Source of the DNA: Mesorhizobium ventifaucium
GTDB taxonomy: Bacteria; Pseudomonadota; Alphaproteobacteria; Rhizobiales; Rhizobiaceae
DNA: 64,000 nt
Direction of reading: 5' to 3'
NCBI RefSeq assembly: GCF_935822925.1
Contig: NZ_CAKXZS010000009.1
Span: forward strand, 84,973 to 148,972
Shown here: positions 1 through 9,008 of the stretch, one piece after another
Numbering within the stretch: position 1 is the stretch's first letter
Layout of the letters: every line of letters starts with the position of its first letter
Program-made: the position numbers and the translations under genes
The notes under the pieces: model-generated
Told to the model about the DNA's origin: nothing
What the model saw: the letters and a program-made list of their open reading frames with translations, nothing else
The model's database searches: none

Positions 1-23
1 TTCCTTCGCGCGCGCGTCTCTGT

Positions 24-63
24 ACTGCCGCACATCTCCCCCGCGGGGGAGATGTGCGGCAGT
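24..63. repeat. 40-bp perfect palindrome
   Basis: A left arm of 19 bases (ACTGCCGCACATCTCCCCC), a central GC and the exact reverse complement form a perfect 40-bp inverted repeat upstream of clpS. It could fold as a long hairpin or cruciform. It looks like a rhizobial intergenic palindrome. Termination of a gene lying left of the window is possible but there is no clear U-tract. Confidence 0.75.
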
Positions 64-208
64 CACGGATTTCGTCAATCGCATGGGCACAGACTTGTGA
101 ATGGCCGCGCCCGTCGGGAAGGCGGTTTGGGCGCGGCTCAAAATGGACGACCGCTTTTGCCTATGTCAGAATGAAAGCGAAATCTCTTGCGCGCAGTTGC
201 CGGTTCCA

Positions 209-514
209 ATGCCTGAGATCGTCACCAAACCCCGCCCCAAAACGAAGCCGCAAATCGAACGGCCGAAGCTCTACAAGGTTATCCTCCTCAATGACGATTT
301 CACGCCGCGCGAGTTCGTGGTGACGGTGCTCAAGGGCGAATTCAAGCTGAGCGAAGACCAGGCGCGGCGGGTGATGATCACCGCGCACCAGCGCGGCGTC
401 TGTGTCGTCGCCGTCTTCACCAGGGACGTTGCCGAGACCAAGGCGACACGGGCGACCGATGCCGGCAAGGCCAAGGGCTACCCGCTGATGTTCACGACGG
501 AACCGGAGGAGTAG
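209..514 (+). CDS. clpS: ATP-dependent Clp protease adaptor ClpS (ClpS2 type)
   Basis: ClpS binds substrates with destabilising N-terminal residues and delivers them to the ClpA unfoldase of ClpAP in the cytoplasm. The 101-residue protein carries the family core LYKVILLNDDFTPREFVV near residues 20-37, then VMITAHQRG, and ends MFTTEPEE. The ATG at 209 fits the family length; an in-frame ATG at 101 would add 36 unrelated residues. The REFVV core and the MFTTEPEE tail match the second ClpS paralog of rhizobia better than ClpS1, whose core reads MEFV and which usually sits beside clpA. No clpA follows here. The family is certain; the ClpS2 assignment is inferred from memory of paralog sequences. 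Confidence 0.93.
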   Translation: MPEIVTKPRPKTKPQIERPKLYKVILLNDDFTPREFVVTVLKGEFKLSEDQARRVMITAHQRGVCVVAVFTRDVAETKATRATDAGKAKGYPLMFTTEPEE

Positions 515-528
515 CGCAGCGGTTTTTT

Positions 529-676
529 CTTCTCCCCTTGTGGGAGAAGGAGGCCGAGCGAAGCTCGGTCGGATGAGGGGTGCTCCAGCTTTGCACCAAC
601 AGCACTCCGGCCAGCACCCCTCTTCCGTCTTGGCGCTGCGCGCCAATCCACCTTCTCCCACAACAAGGGGAGAAGG
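529..676. repeat. Rhizobial palindromic intergenic repeat (RIME-like), copy 1
   Basis: This roughly 148-bp element starts with CTTCTCCCCTTGTGGGAGAA and ends with the complementary ACAAGGGGAGAAGG. Internally it has a hairpin around CCGAGCGAAGCTCGG and the stretch TTGGCGCTGCGCGCCAA. Related copies occur at 37774-37920 (opposite orientation) and 40164-40341 (same orientation). It fills the gap between the convergent ends of clpS and the 691-2778 gene. Confidence 0.85.
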
Positions 677-690
677 GAAAGTCGGCGTCG

Positions 691-2778
691 CTACCGCCCC
701 TCGCGGTACCACATCGAGCCCAATGCCAGCAGCAGCAGACCGAGGCCGAGGAACCCGCCGAACAGCGGCACGCGCGAGACGGCCTTCAGCACGCTGTCGT
801 CGGTGGTGCGCAGGCCGATCCAGTCGTTGCCGGTCGCCGCGCCCGTGGAGCGGACCGGGACGACCGACGGCAGCGTGACGCCGCCGGCGAGGTTGCCAAG
901 CGCCGAAGACGGCGCCAGCCGGCGCACGCTGCCGCCGGTGGCCTCTGCCGGGGCTTTCAGCCGGTTCTCGGTGGAGACGACGTCGGTGAATTCCGGTGCG
1001 TTGACCGGGCCGACATGGGCAAGCGCTTTCAGGTCGCCATTGCCGACCTGATAGAGGCCGATCTCGCTGGTCTCTATGCTGCCCAGGAAGACGCCGGGTT
1101 CGGCTCTCTCGAGCTTTACGGTCATCGCCTTGCCGGACGGGGTGATGATCTGCGCCGGGCCAGGATCGTCGCTCATCGTCTGGCGGCGGATTTCCAGCAT
1201 CATGCCGCGGCCGTCGGCGGTCAGCCGCTCCTCCTCGAGTTCGGGCTCCTTCATCAGCCAGTGGGCGATGCGGCGATAGAGCTGGACATGCGGGCCGCCG
1301 CCCTCGAAGCCGCGCGCCCACAACCAGCCCTGGTCGGACAAGAACATGCCGACGCGGCCTTCACCCTTACGGTCGAGCAGCAGCAGCGGACGGTCGTCGG
1401 CGCCCTTCATCACCGCCTCGCCCCCGGGGTTCTCGACGCCGATGGTGCGGAACCAGCGGCTCCAGTGCGGCGGCTCGGTGGCGGAGCCGTCAAGCCCGCG
1501 CGTCACCGGATGGCGCTGGCCGAGCTCGGTGAGGCGCGGATAAAAGGCCTTTTCGACGACTTCGCCGGTCGGCATCGCCGGCAGCGCCGACATCAATGGC
1601 GTGCGGGCGATGGAACTTTCGCCGGCATATTCGGGTCCTGCCGCGATCAGCAGCGCGCCGCCCTTTTCGACATATTCGGCGATGTAGTCGTAATAAAGGA
1701 TCGGCAGCACGTCGCGGTGCTGGTAGCGGTCGAAGATGATCAGGTCGAAATCCTTGATCTTCTCGACGAACAGTTCGCGCGTCGGGAAGGCGATCAGAGA
1801 CAATTCGTTGATCGGCGTACCGTCCTGCTTTTCCGGCGGGCGCAGAATGGTGAAGTGGACAAGATCGACCGAGGCGTCGGATTTCAGCAAATTGCGCCAG
1901 GTGCGTTCGCCGGCATGCGGTTCGCCGGAGACCAGCAGCACACGCAAATTCTCGCGGATGCCGTCGATCAGCGCGATGGCGCGGTTGTTGGTGTCGGTGA
2001 GTTCGTCGGGTTCGGGATCGATTGCGAGTTCGACGATGTTGCGGCCGGCGCCGGGAATGGTCACCTGCAGCGGCATGGCCTGGCCGATGGTGGCGCGCTC
2101 GACCGAAACCTGCTCGCCATTGACCGAGACGCGCACATCGACCGAGCCGGCCTCGTTGTTGGTGCCGATGACGCGATAGGTCATTTCGAGCGGCTTGCCG
2201 ACCAGACCGAAGCGCGGCGCATTCTCGAAGCGGATGCGGCGATCCTTTTCCTGGTCGTTGCCGGTGATCAGCGCGTGCAGCGGAGCGTTGAAGTCGGGCG
2301 TGCCGCCTGGGACGTCATGCACCTCGCCGTCGGTGATCATGATGGCGCCGCCGATGCGCGAAGGCGGCACGTCGCGGAAAGCGCTCTCAAGTGCCCCGAA
2401 AAGCCGCGTTTCGGTGCGCTCCTCGGCGGCTTCCGACTTGCCGGCCTCGACGACGCGGACGTCGAACTGCTTGAAGCGGCCGAGGCGCTGCTGAAGCCCG
2501 GCCAGCGCCTCGTCGGTCTGCTTGGTGCGCTCGCCAATGTCCTGGCTCTGGCTGCGGTCGACGACGACGGCGACGACGCTTTTCAGCGCCTCGCGCTCTT
2601 CGTCGAGCAACACCGGATTGAGTAGGGCCGCAGTCAGCGCCAGCAGGGCGGCAAAACGGAAGACCGCGCCGCGCTGGCGGAACCACAGGCCGACCAATGC
2701 CAGCAGCAACAGCGGTGCCAGCACCAGGCCGAGCAGCGGCCAGGAGATGAGCGGTTCGAAGGCGAGCGACAAGTTCAT
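691..2778 (-). CDS. Membrane protein with amidotransferase-like fold, last gene of MoxR operon
   Basis: The product is 695 residues. Two hydrophobic segments lie near the N terminus (about 12-30 and 38-58), followed by a long extracytoplasmic region and a C-terminal membrane helix just before WYREGR. After the N-terminal helices comes VVAVVVDRSQSQ, a von Willebrand A-like beginning, and later GGAIMITDGEVHDVPGG. The middle part (IIFDRYQHRDVLP, KGGALLIAAGPEYAG) looks like a class I glutamine-amidotransferase-type fold. The gene starts 3 bases after the preceding gene ends and is the fourth gene of a moxR operon. Such operons are linked to envelope stress or chaperone-like work, but the molecular role of this member is unknown. 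Confidence 0.82.
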   Translation of the reverse strand: MNLSLAFEPLISWPLLGLVLAPLLLLALVGLWFRQRGAVFRFAALLALTAALLNPVLLDEEREALKSVVAVVVDRSQSQDIGERTKQTDEALAGLQQRLGRFKQFDVRVVEAGKSEAAEERTETRLFGALESAFRDVPPSRIGGAIMITDGEVHDVPGGTPDFNAPLHALITGNDQEKDRRIRFENAPRFGLVGKPLEMTYRVIGTNNEAGSVDVRVSVNGEQVSVERATIGQAMPLQVTIPGAGRNIVELAIDPEPDELTDTNNRAIALIDGIRENLRVLLVSGEPHAGERTWRNLLKSDASVDLVHFTILRPPEKQDGTPINELSLIAFPTRELFVEKIKDFDLIIFDRYQHRDVLPILYYDYIAEYVEKGGALLIAAGPEYAGESSIARTPLMSALPAMPTGEVVEKAFYPRLTELGQRHPVTRGLDGSATEPPHWSRWFRTIGVENPGGEAVMKGADDRPLLLLDRKGEGRVGMFLSDQGWLWARGFEGGGPHVQLYRRIAHWLMKEPELEEERLTADGRGMMLEIRRQTMSDDPGPAQIITPSGKAMTVKLERAEPGVFLGSIETSEIGLYQVGNGDLKALAHVGPVNAPEFTDVVSTENRLKAPAEATGGSVRRLAPSSALGNLAGGVTLPSVVPVRSTGAATGNDWIGLRTTDDSVLKAVSRVPLFGGFLGLGLLLLALGSMWYREGR

Positions 2779-2781
2779 GGC

Positions 2782-5607
2782 TTACTGCCCCAGCCGTTCG
2801 AGCAGCACCGGCACATGCACCTGATCGGATTTGTAGTTGCCGGTCAGCATGTACATCATGATGTTGACGCCGGCGCGCAGGGCATAAATGCGCTGCATCG
2901 GATCCGACGGCACGGTCGGCAAAAGCGGGTCGCCATTCTCGTCGGCCGCCCAGGCGCCAGCGAAATCATTGGCGGTGATCATGATCTGCGAAACGCCGTC
3001 GCCGGTGCGTACCGGGCGGTTCTCGGTGTTGCTGGCTTCGAGCGACGCCGCGACCCAGAGCGGGCCACCGGCGAAGCGTCCGGGAAACTCAGGCAGGATG
3101 TAGAAGGATTTGGTCAGCACATGGTCCGACGGGACCGGCTCCAGCGCCGGCACGTTGAGGTTGCCGAGGATGTCGCGCAGCCGCTCCGTCGCCGGGCTGG
3201 CCTGCTCCGCGCCGATGCCGGTGGCGAACTGGTCGCGCGTGTCGAACAGTACCGTGCCGCCCTGCTGCATATAGGCGTCGACGCGGGCAATCGCGGCCTG
3301 GCTCGGCATCGGTGCGGCAGGGTCGATCGGCCAGTAGATCAGCGGATAGAAGGCAAGCTGGTCCTTCGAGATATCGACGCTGGCCGGCGCCCCCGGCTCA
3401 AGTGCGGTCTTCTCGATCAGGAAGCGTGTCAGGCCCTCCAGCCCGGCTTGGCTGATCGAATCGACGCTCCGGTCGCCGGTCTGCACATAGGCGATCCGGG
3501 TTTTCGAAATGTCCTCGATCGCCCGCTCATCACCGGGTTTGGCATCGTCGGCGCGGGCGATGTCGGGTTGGCCGACCAGGGCGCCGAGCGCAATCAGCAG
3601 GGCGGCGGTGGTTGCAGCAGCCGTGACGGCGCGGCGCGGCCGGCGCGAGAACAGGCCGCCCATCCAGAACACGGCCAGCGTATCGAGCACCATCAGCAGG
3701 AGGGCTGCCGCGACCAGCGGGCCCTTCAAATTGTGCGATTCGTCGAAAGCATACTGGATGGTGGTGACCGGCACGGTGATCTGAGGACGGACCAAAGGTG
3801 CGAAGCTGCTTTCGGCATTGAGCAGATTGTGGGCGATGACGCCGGTGTCGGAGCCGTACAGGCCGGGCGGGTTCTCGAACGTCACCGGCAGCGGGCCGGC
3901 ACCCGGCACCAGCGGCCGTGCATCCGGCGTCGGCGGCACCAGCGTGCCATCGGCTGATATCATGCGGTAGGGCGCCAGCGAGGCGGCGGCGGCTTCTGCA
4001 TTGGCGACCGCCGCACCCTGGTTGCGCGACAGTTGCACGATGCGGCGCAGCATCTCGACGAAGCTGCCGGAGATCGGCAGGTTCGACCAGGTCGCCTCCG
4101 GCGTGACATGGAACAGGACAAGTGTGCCCTTGCCCTTTTTCATCCCGGTCACCAGCGGCGTGCCGTCGGCAAGCGTGGCCCAGCTGCGCTCGACAATATC
4201 GGGCGTCGGCTCGGCCAGCACCTGCCTGGTGACGGTGACCTCGGCGGGCGGAGCGAGATCGGAGAAGGGGCCGGTCTTCGGAAAATCGGTGACCGGCTGC
4301 GGCGTCGTCCACGACAGCGCGCCGCCGAGCGAGCGCTCGCCGGTGCGCAGCCTGACCGGCAGCAGGTCGTCGTCATTGCCGGCGGCGACCAGCCGCGAGC
4401 CGGCGAACCGCACCAGCATGCCGCCATTGTCGACCCAGTCGACCAGCCTTTGCCGCACCTGCTGCGGAATGGTGCCGACATCGGCCATGACGATCATCGC
4501 CGGCTTCTGGTCGAGGAGCTGCGGGATGGCGTCCGCAAGGTCGGCGCTCGACGGCTCGGCCAGATCGGCGAAGGGCTGCAGCGCGCGGCGGATGTAGTAC
4601 AGCGGCGACAAAAGCGGCTGCGCCTGGTCGGCTTCGGCCTGCGACAGCAGCCCGACGCGGCGGCGCTTGGAACTCTCGTCGAGCACGCGGACGGCGCCGG
4701 CCTGCCGCTGACCGTCGATCGCGATCGAGGCGAAGTCGTTGCGCAGCTCGAAAGGCACCGCCATGGTGCCGGTGGCAGTGGATTCGCCCGGTGAGAAGGT
4801 CAACGTGGCGTCGGCGATGCGGCGGCCCTTGTCGTCGAAGGCGCCGGCAGTCACCTGAGCCGGCGCCGGATCGCCCGGCGCGCGGATGGCGGTCAGCTCG
4901 AAGCCGTCCACCTGGTTGTCGGCGCCGGTCAGGCCGATCAAGCCAGGCCGGTCGGAAGCGGCCCAGACGACACGGGCGGCGTTCTTCGACAGAAGCGTGT
5001 TGAAGGCGGCCTCGTCGCCTTCCGCCGCCAGACCGTCGGCGAGCACGGCGACGCTGGCGCCCGGCAAGCTCTCCAGGGTTGCCGCGACGCGGGCGTAGAC
5101 GGCCGGGCGGTCGGTCGGGATCGGCCGCGGCTTTGCCGCGCGCAGCCGGTCGAGCGCGGTGGCGGCGTCGAACGGGCCGATCTCGGCATTCGGTTTTTCG
5201 GCGGTGAAGGCGATGATGACAGGCACGTCGTTGGAGCTGGCATCGGCGATCAGCCGTTCGGCAGTGGCGACGCGCTGGCCCCAGTCGGCGGCACTTGCCC
5301 AGTCATTGTCGATGACCAGCGCAAGCGCGGCGCCCTCGGCCGGCAGTCTTTCACGCGGGTTGAAGACAGGTTCGGCCAACGCCGCAACGATAAGGGCCGC
5401 CATCAGCAGTCTGAGCAGCGTCAGCCACCACGGACTCTGTTGCGGCGTCTCCTCGCGCTTCAGCACCCGGGCAAGGATCTTCAGCGGCGGGAAGATCTCG
5501 GTCTGCGGCCTGGGCGGGGTGAACCGCAAAAGCCACCAGATCACCGGCAGGGCCAGAAGCCCCCACAGCACCATCGGCGCCCCGAACGAGAGCGGCAGCC
5601 AGCTCAT
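2782..5607 (-). CDS. BatA-like N-terminal / DUF4159 domain membrane protein
   Basis: The product is 941 residues. The N terminus (MSWLPLSFGAPMVLWGLLAL) with a second helix near residues 58-76 is the aerotolerance-regulator (BatA) type membrane anchor. A VWA-like region follows (ALALVIDNDWASAADWGQR). A further helix lies around residues 660-680. The last 210 residues, from about TRIAYVQTGDRSVD, form a DUF4159 domain with GGTVLFDTRDQF. The start is set at 5607 because this ATG overlaps the stop of the DUF58 gene as ATGA; longer in-frame versions would intrude into that gene. This arrangement is typical for rhizobial moxR operons. Its biochemical role is unknown. Confidence 0.88.
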   Translation of the reverse strand: MSWLPLSFGAPMVLWGLLALPVIWWLLRFTPPRPQTEIFPPLKILARVLKREETPQQSPWWLTLLRLLMAALIVAALAEPVFNPRERLPAEGAALALVIDNDWASAADWGQRVATAERLIADASSNDVPVIIAFTAEKPNAEIGPFDAATALDRLRAAKPRPIPTDRPAVYARVAATLESLPGASVAVLADGLAAEGDEAAFNTLLSKNAARVVWAASDRPGLIGLTGADNQVDGFELTAIRAPGDPAPAQVTAGAFDDKGRRIADATLTFSPGESTATGTMAVPFELRNDFASIAIDGQRQAGAVRVLDESSKRRRVGLLSQAEADQAQPLLSPLYYIRRALQPFADLAEPSSADLADAIPQLLDQKPAMIVMADVGTIPQQVRQRLVDWVDNGGMLVRFAGSRLVAAGNDDDLLPVRLRTGERSLGGALSWTTPQPVTDFPKTGPFSDLAPPAEVTVTRQVLAEPTPDIVERSWATLADGTPLVTGMKKGKGTLVLFHVTPEATWSNLPISGSFVEMLRRIVQLSRNQGAAVANAEAAAASLAPYRMISADGTLVPPTPDARPLVPGAGPLPVTFENPPGLYGSDTGVIAHNLLNAESSFAPLVRPQITVPVTTIQYAFDESHNLKGPLVAAALLLMVLDTLAVFWMGGLFSRRPRRAVTAAATTAALLIALGALVGQPDIARADDAKPGDERAIEDISKTRIAYVQTGDRSVDSISQAGLEGLTRFLIEKTALEPGAPASVDISKDQLAFYPLIYWPIDPAAPMPSQAAIARVDAYMQQGGTVLFDTRDQFATGIGAEQASPATERLRDILGNLNVPALEPVPSDHVLTKSFYILPEFPGRFAGGPLWVAASLEASNTENRPVRTGDGVSQIMITANDFAGAWAADENGDPLLPTVPSDPMQRIYALRAGVNIMMYMLTGNYKSDQVHVPVLLERLGQ

Positions 5608-6518
5608 GCGCGGATCCTCCCGGCTGAGCTGCCATCGACGGTCATCGCCATGTGGACACGCACCAGCGCATCGGAGGCGAGGCGGTCGGTGTGGTTGACG
5701 GTGAAGCTCCAGCCGAGGCGCTTGCACCAGTCGGTCAGTTCCTGGCGGCGGGCGATGTAAAGCAGTCGGTAGTCATCGCCCAGCGTTTCGGCGCGGCCGG
5801 CGGTCAGCTTTTCGCCGGTCTCGGGATCGGTGAATTCGGTGCGGCCGGCATAGGGAAATCTCTCCTCGGCCGGGTCGGCGACCTCGATCAGATGGGCACG
5901 CACGCCGTGGCGGGCGAGCACGTCAAGCCAGGCGATGGTCTCCTCGACCGGATCGAGGAAGTCGCTGACGATGACGATGTCGCAGAAGCGGCGGATGGCG
6001 GACAGGTCGGGCTTTGCCGGCAGTTCGCCGGCATGGGTGAGTTGTGCTGCGATCCGCTCGGCGCCGTTGCGGGCGGTGAACGGATCGGTCAGCCCGGGCC
6101 AGGCGATGCGCTCGCCGCTGCGCGACAGAAGCTCGGCCATGGCCAGCGCCAGCACCAGCGCGCGGGACTCCTTCGAGACGGTGGCGCCGGTCGATTTGTA
6201 GAGCATCGAAGGCGAGGGATCTGCCCACAGCCACACCGTATGGGCGGCCTCCCATTCGCGGTCTCGCACATAGATGTGGTCGTCGCGGGCCGAGCGGCGC
6301 CAGTCGATGCGCGAGGAGTCGCCCTCGACATAGGGCCGGAACTGCCAGAAATTCTCGCCGATACCGCGCTTGCGGCGGCCGTGCCAGCCGGCGATCACGG
6401 TGTTGACGATGCGACGCGCCTCGACCAGCAGGTCCGGCACCAACGACGCCCGCAACCGGCCGCGGGCGAGCGCGTCACGCGTCGCCGCCGGTGCCTGGGC
6501 CTCGCCTATACGCGCCAT
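5604..6518 (-). CDS. DUF58 domain protein
   Basis: A 304-residue protein of the DUF58 family. The diagnostic stretch RKRGIGENFWQFRPYVEGD and then DSSRIDWRRSAR lie near residues 49-76. A VWA-like fold follows with WLWADPSPSM as a degenerate metal-site motif. DUF58 proteins are regularly encoded next to MoxR ATPases and are thought to act as their partners. Both ends are coupled: the start shares one base with the moxR stop (TGATG) and the stop overlaps the next start as ATGA, so tight co-translation is expected. Confidence 0.93.
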   Translation of the reverse strand: MARIGEAQAPAATRDALARGRLRASLVPDLLVEARRIVNTVIAGWHGRRKRGIGENFWQFRPYVEGDSSRIDWRRSARDDHIYVRDREWEAAHTVWLWADPSPSMLYKSTGATVSKESRALVLALAMAELLSRSGERIAWPGLTDPFTARNGAERIAAQLTHAGELPAKPDLSAIRRFCDIVIVSDFLDPVEETIAWLDVLARHGVRAHLIEVADPAEERFPYAGRTEFTDPETGEKLTAGRAETLGDDYRLLYIARRQELTDWCKRLGWSFTVNHTDRLASDALVRVHMAMTVDGSSAGRIRA

Positions 6519-7522
6519 CAGATGCCTTTTGCCAGTTTCGCCACCACGTCGCGCACGGTCGTGCCCTCGGCACGGGCGGCAAAGGTCAGCGCCATGCGGT
6601 GCTGCAGGACCGGCTCGGCCAGCGCTCTGATGTCGTCGATCGACGGCGCCAGCCGTCCGTCATAGAGGGCGCGGGCGCGGGCGCACAGTGTCAGCGACTG
6701 GCTGGCGCGCGGGCCCGGGCCCCAGGCGACGTGCTTGTCGGTCTCGGCATTGCCCTGGCCGGGGCGCGCCGAGCGTACCAGCTGGAGGATCGCCTCGACG
6801 ACGCTTTCCGGCACCGGCATGCGGCGAATGAGGGTCTGGATCTCCTTCAGCCGCGCTGGCTGCAGCACGTTCTGCGCCTTGGCGTCCTCAATGCCGGTGG
6901 TCTCCAGGAGGATGCGGCGCTCCGCCTCGATTTCCGGATAGAGGATGTCGACCTGCATCAGGAAACGGTCAAGCTGCGCCTCGGGCAGCGGGTAGGTGCC
7001 CTCCTGCTCCAGCGGGTTCTGCGTCGCCAGCACGTGGAAGGGCGCCGGCAGGTCGTGGCGGACACCGGCAATGGTGACGTGGTATTCCTGCATCGACTGC
7101 AGCAGCGCCGACTGGGTGCGCGGCGAGGCGCGGTTGATCTCGTCGGCCATCAGCAGCTGCGCGAAGATCGGCCCGGAGATGAAGCGGAACGAACGCTTGC
7201 CGAATTCGTCCTGCTCCATCACCTCGGTGCCGAGAATATCAGACGGCATCAGGTCGGGCGTGAACTGGATGCGGCGGGAATCGAGGCCGAGCACGATGCC
7301 CAGCGTCTCGACCAGCTTGGTCTTGGCGAGGCCGGGCACGCCGACCAGCAGCGCATGGCCGCCGGCGAGCAGCGCCACCAGCGTGCGTTCGACGACGCTT
7401 TCCTGGCCGAAGATGACGCGGCCGACGCCCTCGCGAACCCTGGAAATGTCGGCCAGTGCCGTCTCGGCCTGGGCGATCATGTCCTTTTCGCTGATCGGGC
7501 TTTCCTTGATCATCACGCTCAT
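6518..7522 (-). CDS. MoxR family AAA+ ATPase
   Basis: A 334-residue AAA+ ATPase and first gene of the operon. It has Walker A (GVPGLAKTK), Walker B (LLMADEINRASP), and the MoxR hallmark QNPLEQEGTYPLPEAQLDRF. MoxR ATPases act as chaperone-like remodelling factors with VWA-domain partners, which are encoded downstream here. The ATG at 7522 is chosen because GAGAAGG lies about 11 bases upstream; a start at 7573 would add 17 residues lacking family features. The 146-bp divergent gap to the DUF1285 gene should hold the operon promoter. Confidence 0.95.
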   Translation of the reverse strand: MSVMIKESPISEKDMIAQAETALADISRVREGVGRVIFGQESVVERTLVALLAGGHALLVGVPGLAKTKLVETLGIVLGLDSRRIQFTPDLMPSDILGTEVMEQDEFGKRSFRFISGPIFAQLLMADEINRASPRTQSALLQSMQEYHVTIAGVRHDLPAPFHVLATQNPLEQEGTYPLPEAQLDRFLMQVDILYPEIEAERRILLETTGIEDAKAQNVLQPARLKEIQTLIRRMPVPESVVEAILQLVRSARPGQGNAETDKHVAWGPGPRASQSLTLCARARALYDGRLAPSIDDIRALAEPVLQHRMALTFAARAEGTTVRDVVAKLAKGI

Positions 7523-7668
7523 GCAGCATCGATCCTTCTCGTTGGAAATACCGGCTTGCAACTTCGACGCCACAGAGTGCCGCGATTCGGCCTCGCGTGG
7601 CGCCTGTCTTTGAACTTAAATCACAGACTTAGGCTGACAAGCGGAACAACAGTGACTATTTCGTGACC

Positions 7669-8298
7669 ATGACAGAACGCGCCGACGATCGTGAAGGAAG
7701 TTTGACGACCGCGACCGAGGCGCGCGGACTAGAGGCGCTGATCTCGCGTGCCGCCCGCGCTGGCAAAGGGCCGGCGCCGGTGGATCGTTGGAATCCGGCC
7801 TTTTGCGGCGATCTCGACATGGAGATCAGACAGGACGGCACCTGGTTCTACCAGGGCACGCCGATCGGCCGCATGCCGCTGGTGCAGCTGTTTTCCTCCG
7901 TGCTGCGCAAAGACGAAGACGGCAGGACCTATCTGGTGACGCCGGTGGAAAAGGTCGGCCTCCGCGTCGTCGATGCGCCGTTCATCGCCGTCGAGATGGA
8001 TGTTTGCGGCGCCGGCGATGGCCAAGTCATCACCTTTCGTACCAATGTCGGCGATGTGGTCGAGGCCGGGCCGGAGCATCCGCTGCGCTTTGTCGACGAG
8101 GACGCGACCGGCGGTCTGAAACCCTATGTGCTGGTGCGCGGACGGCTGGAGGCGCTGGTGGCGCGGCCGGTCATGTATGAATTGGTCGAGCATGGCGAGG
8201 AGATCGAGGTCGGCGGCCAAAGAATGTTTGCCGTCCGCTCGAAGGGTGCGGTCTATCCGATCATGCCGGCGGAAAAACTGCAGCGGCTGAGCGCATGA
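7669..8298 (+). CDS. DUF1285 domain protein
   Basis: This 209-residue protein matches DUF1285: a conserved middle (WNPAFCGDLDMEIRQDGTW) followed by a PH-like beta domain (TYLVTPVEKVGLRVVDAPF) and ending near VYPIMPAEKLQRLSA. It is probably cytosolic. DUF1285 has no settled function. It is divergent from the moxR operon and frequently neighbours a Nudix hydrolase and the CCA-adding enzyme in alphaproteobacteria, as here. The start is uncertain: ATG 7669 or an in-frame GTG at 7663; neither has a strong ribosome binding site. Confidence 0.9.
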   Translation: MTERADDREGSLTTATEARGLEALISRAARAGKGPAPVDRWNPAFCGDLDMEIRQDGTWFYQGTPIGRMPLVQLFSSVLRKDEDGRTYLVTPVEKVGLRVVDAPFIAVEMDVCGAGDGQVITFRTNVGDVVEAGPEHPLRFVDEDATGGLKPYVLVRGRLEALVARPVMYELVEHGEEIEVGGQRMFAVRSKGAVYPIMPAEKLQRLSA

Positions 8299-8337
8299 GA
8301 GGGCAGCGCCAAATGGCCAGCGCAAGGCGGATTGGGG

Positions 8338-8389
8338 CATGATGGACCAGGTGACGCTATGGACCAGGTGACATGATGGACCAGGTGAC
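8338..8389 (+). repeat. Three short tandem copies around a start codon
   Basis: The unit ATGGACCAGGTGAC occurs at 8342, 8359 and 8376. The outer two copies share the longer CATGATGGACCAGGTGAC. The copies fall in different reading frames relative to the Nudix gene, so only the last supplies its start (ATG 8373 or 8376). This looks like local duplication of a start region. Confidence 0.85.
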
Positions 8390-9008
8390 AGGGGCGCCGT
8401 TTTCCGCCACGGATTTTCGCGCCCGCGTCGCGGCGCAGCCGCTGGCGCATGCCGCCGACGATTATGGCGACCATCGCTTCAACCCCGGACATCCGCGTTT
8501 GAAGCTCGCAAAGGCGCTGCGCGATGCCGCCGTGCTGATCCCGGTGGTCGATCACGGACACGACGCCACGGTTCTGCTGACCAAGCGGGCGGAAAAGCTG
8601 CGCAACCATTCGGGGCAGGTGGCCTTTCCCGGAGGCACGATCGATCCTACCGACCCGAGCCCGGAGGCGGCGGCATTGCGCGAGACATTCGAGGAGATCG
8701 GGCTCAGCCAGGACCGGGTCGAGATCATCGGCCGCATGCCCGATTACGTGTCCGGCAGCGGCTACCGGATCGCCCCGGTGCTGGGAATAGTGCGGCCGGA
8801 TTTTTCACTGACGCTGAATTCCGAGGAGGTCGACGCCGCCTTCGAAGTGCCGCTGCGCTTTCTGATGGACCCGGCCAACCACGGCCGCGACAGCCGCATG
8901 TGGAACGATCTCGAATGGGTCTTCTACGAAATGCCCTATGACGGACAACGCATCTGGGGCGTCACCGCGGGCATCATCCGCACGCTCTATGAAAGGCTCT
9001 ATACGTGA
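8373..9008 (+). CDS. CoA pyrophosphatase-type Nudix hydrolase
   Basis: A 211-residue Nudix hydrolase of the CoA-pyrophosphatase group, expected to split CoA or its derivatives into 3',5'-ADP and 4'-phosphopantetheine. Evidence is the CoA-group motif LLTKRAEKLRNHSGQVAFPG running straight into the Nudix box, whose conserved part is ALRETFEEIG (about residues 99-108). The family is usually about 200 residues. The start sits in the last copy of a triplicated start segment (8338-8389), so 8373 and 8376 are both possible. The stop overlaps the next gene as GTGA, which suggests translational coupling. Confidence 0.92.
   Translation: MMDQVTGAPFSATDFRARVAAQPLAHAADDYGDHRFNPGHPRLKLAKALRDAAVLIPVVDHGHDATVLLTKRAEKLRNHSGQVAFPGGTIDPTDPSPEAAALRETFEEIGLSQDRVEIIGRMPDYVSGSGYRIAPVLGIVRPDFSLTLNSEEVDAAFEVPLRFLMDPANHGRDSRMWNDLEWVFYEMPYDGQRIWGVTAGIIRTLYERLYT

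Noticed and set aside
580..2625. Long plus-strand open frame of about 680 codons antisense to the MoxR-operon membrane protein
   Set aside because: GC-rich antisense frame with no domain, extreme Arg/Ala/Gly composition and a convincing gene on the other strand.
2815..3957. Plus-strand open frame opposite the DUF4159 gene
   Set aside because: Antisense shadow; composition and lack of ribosome binding site do not support a gene.
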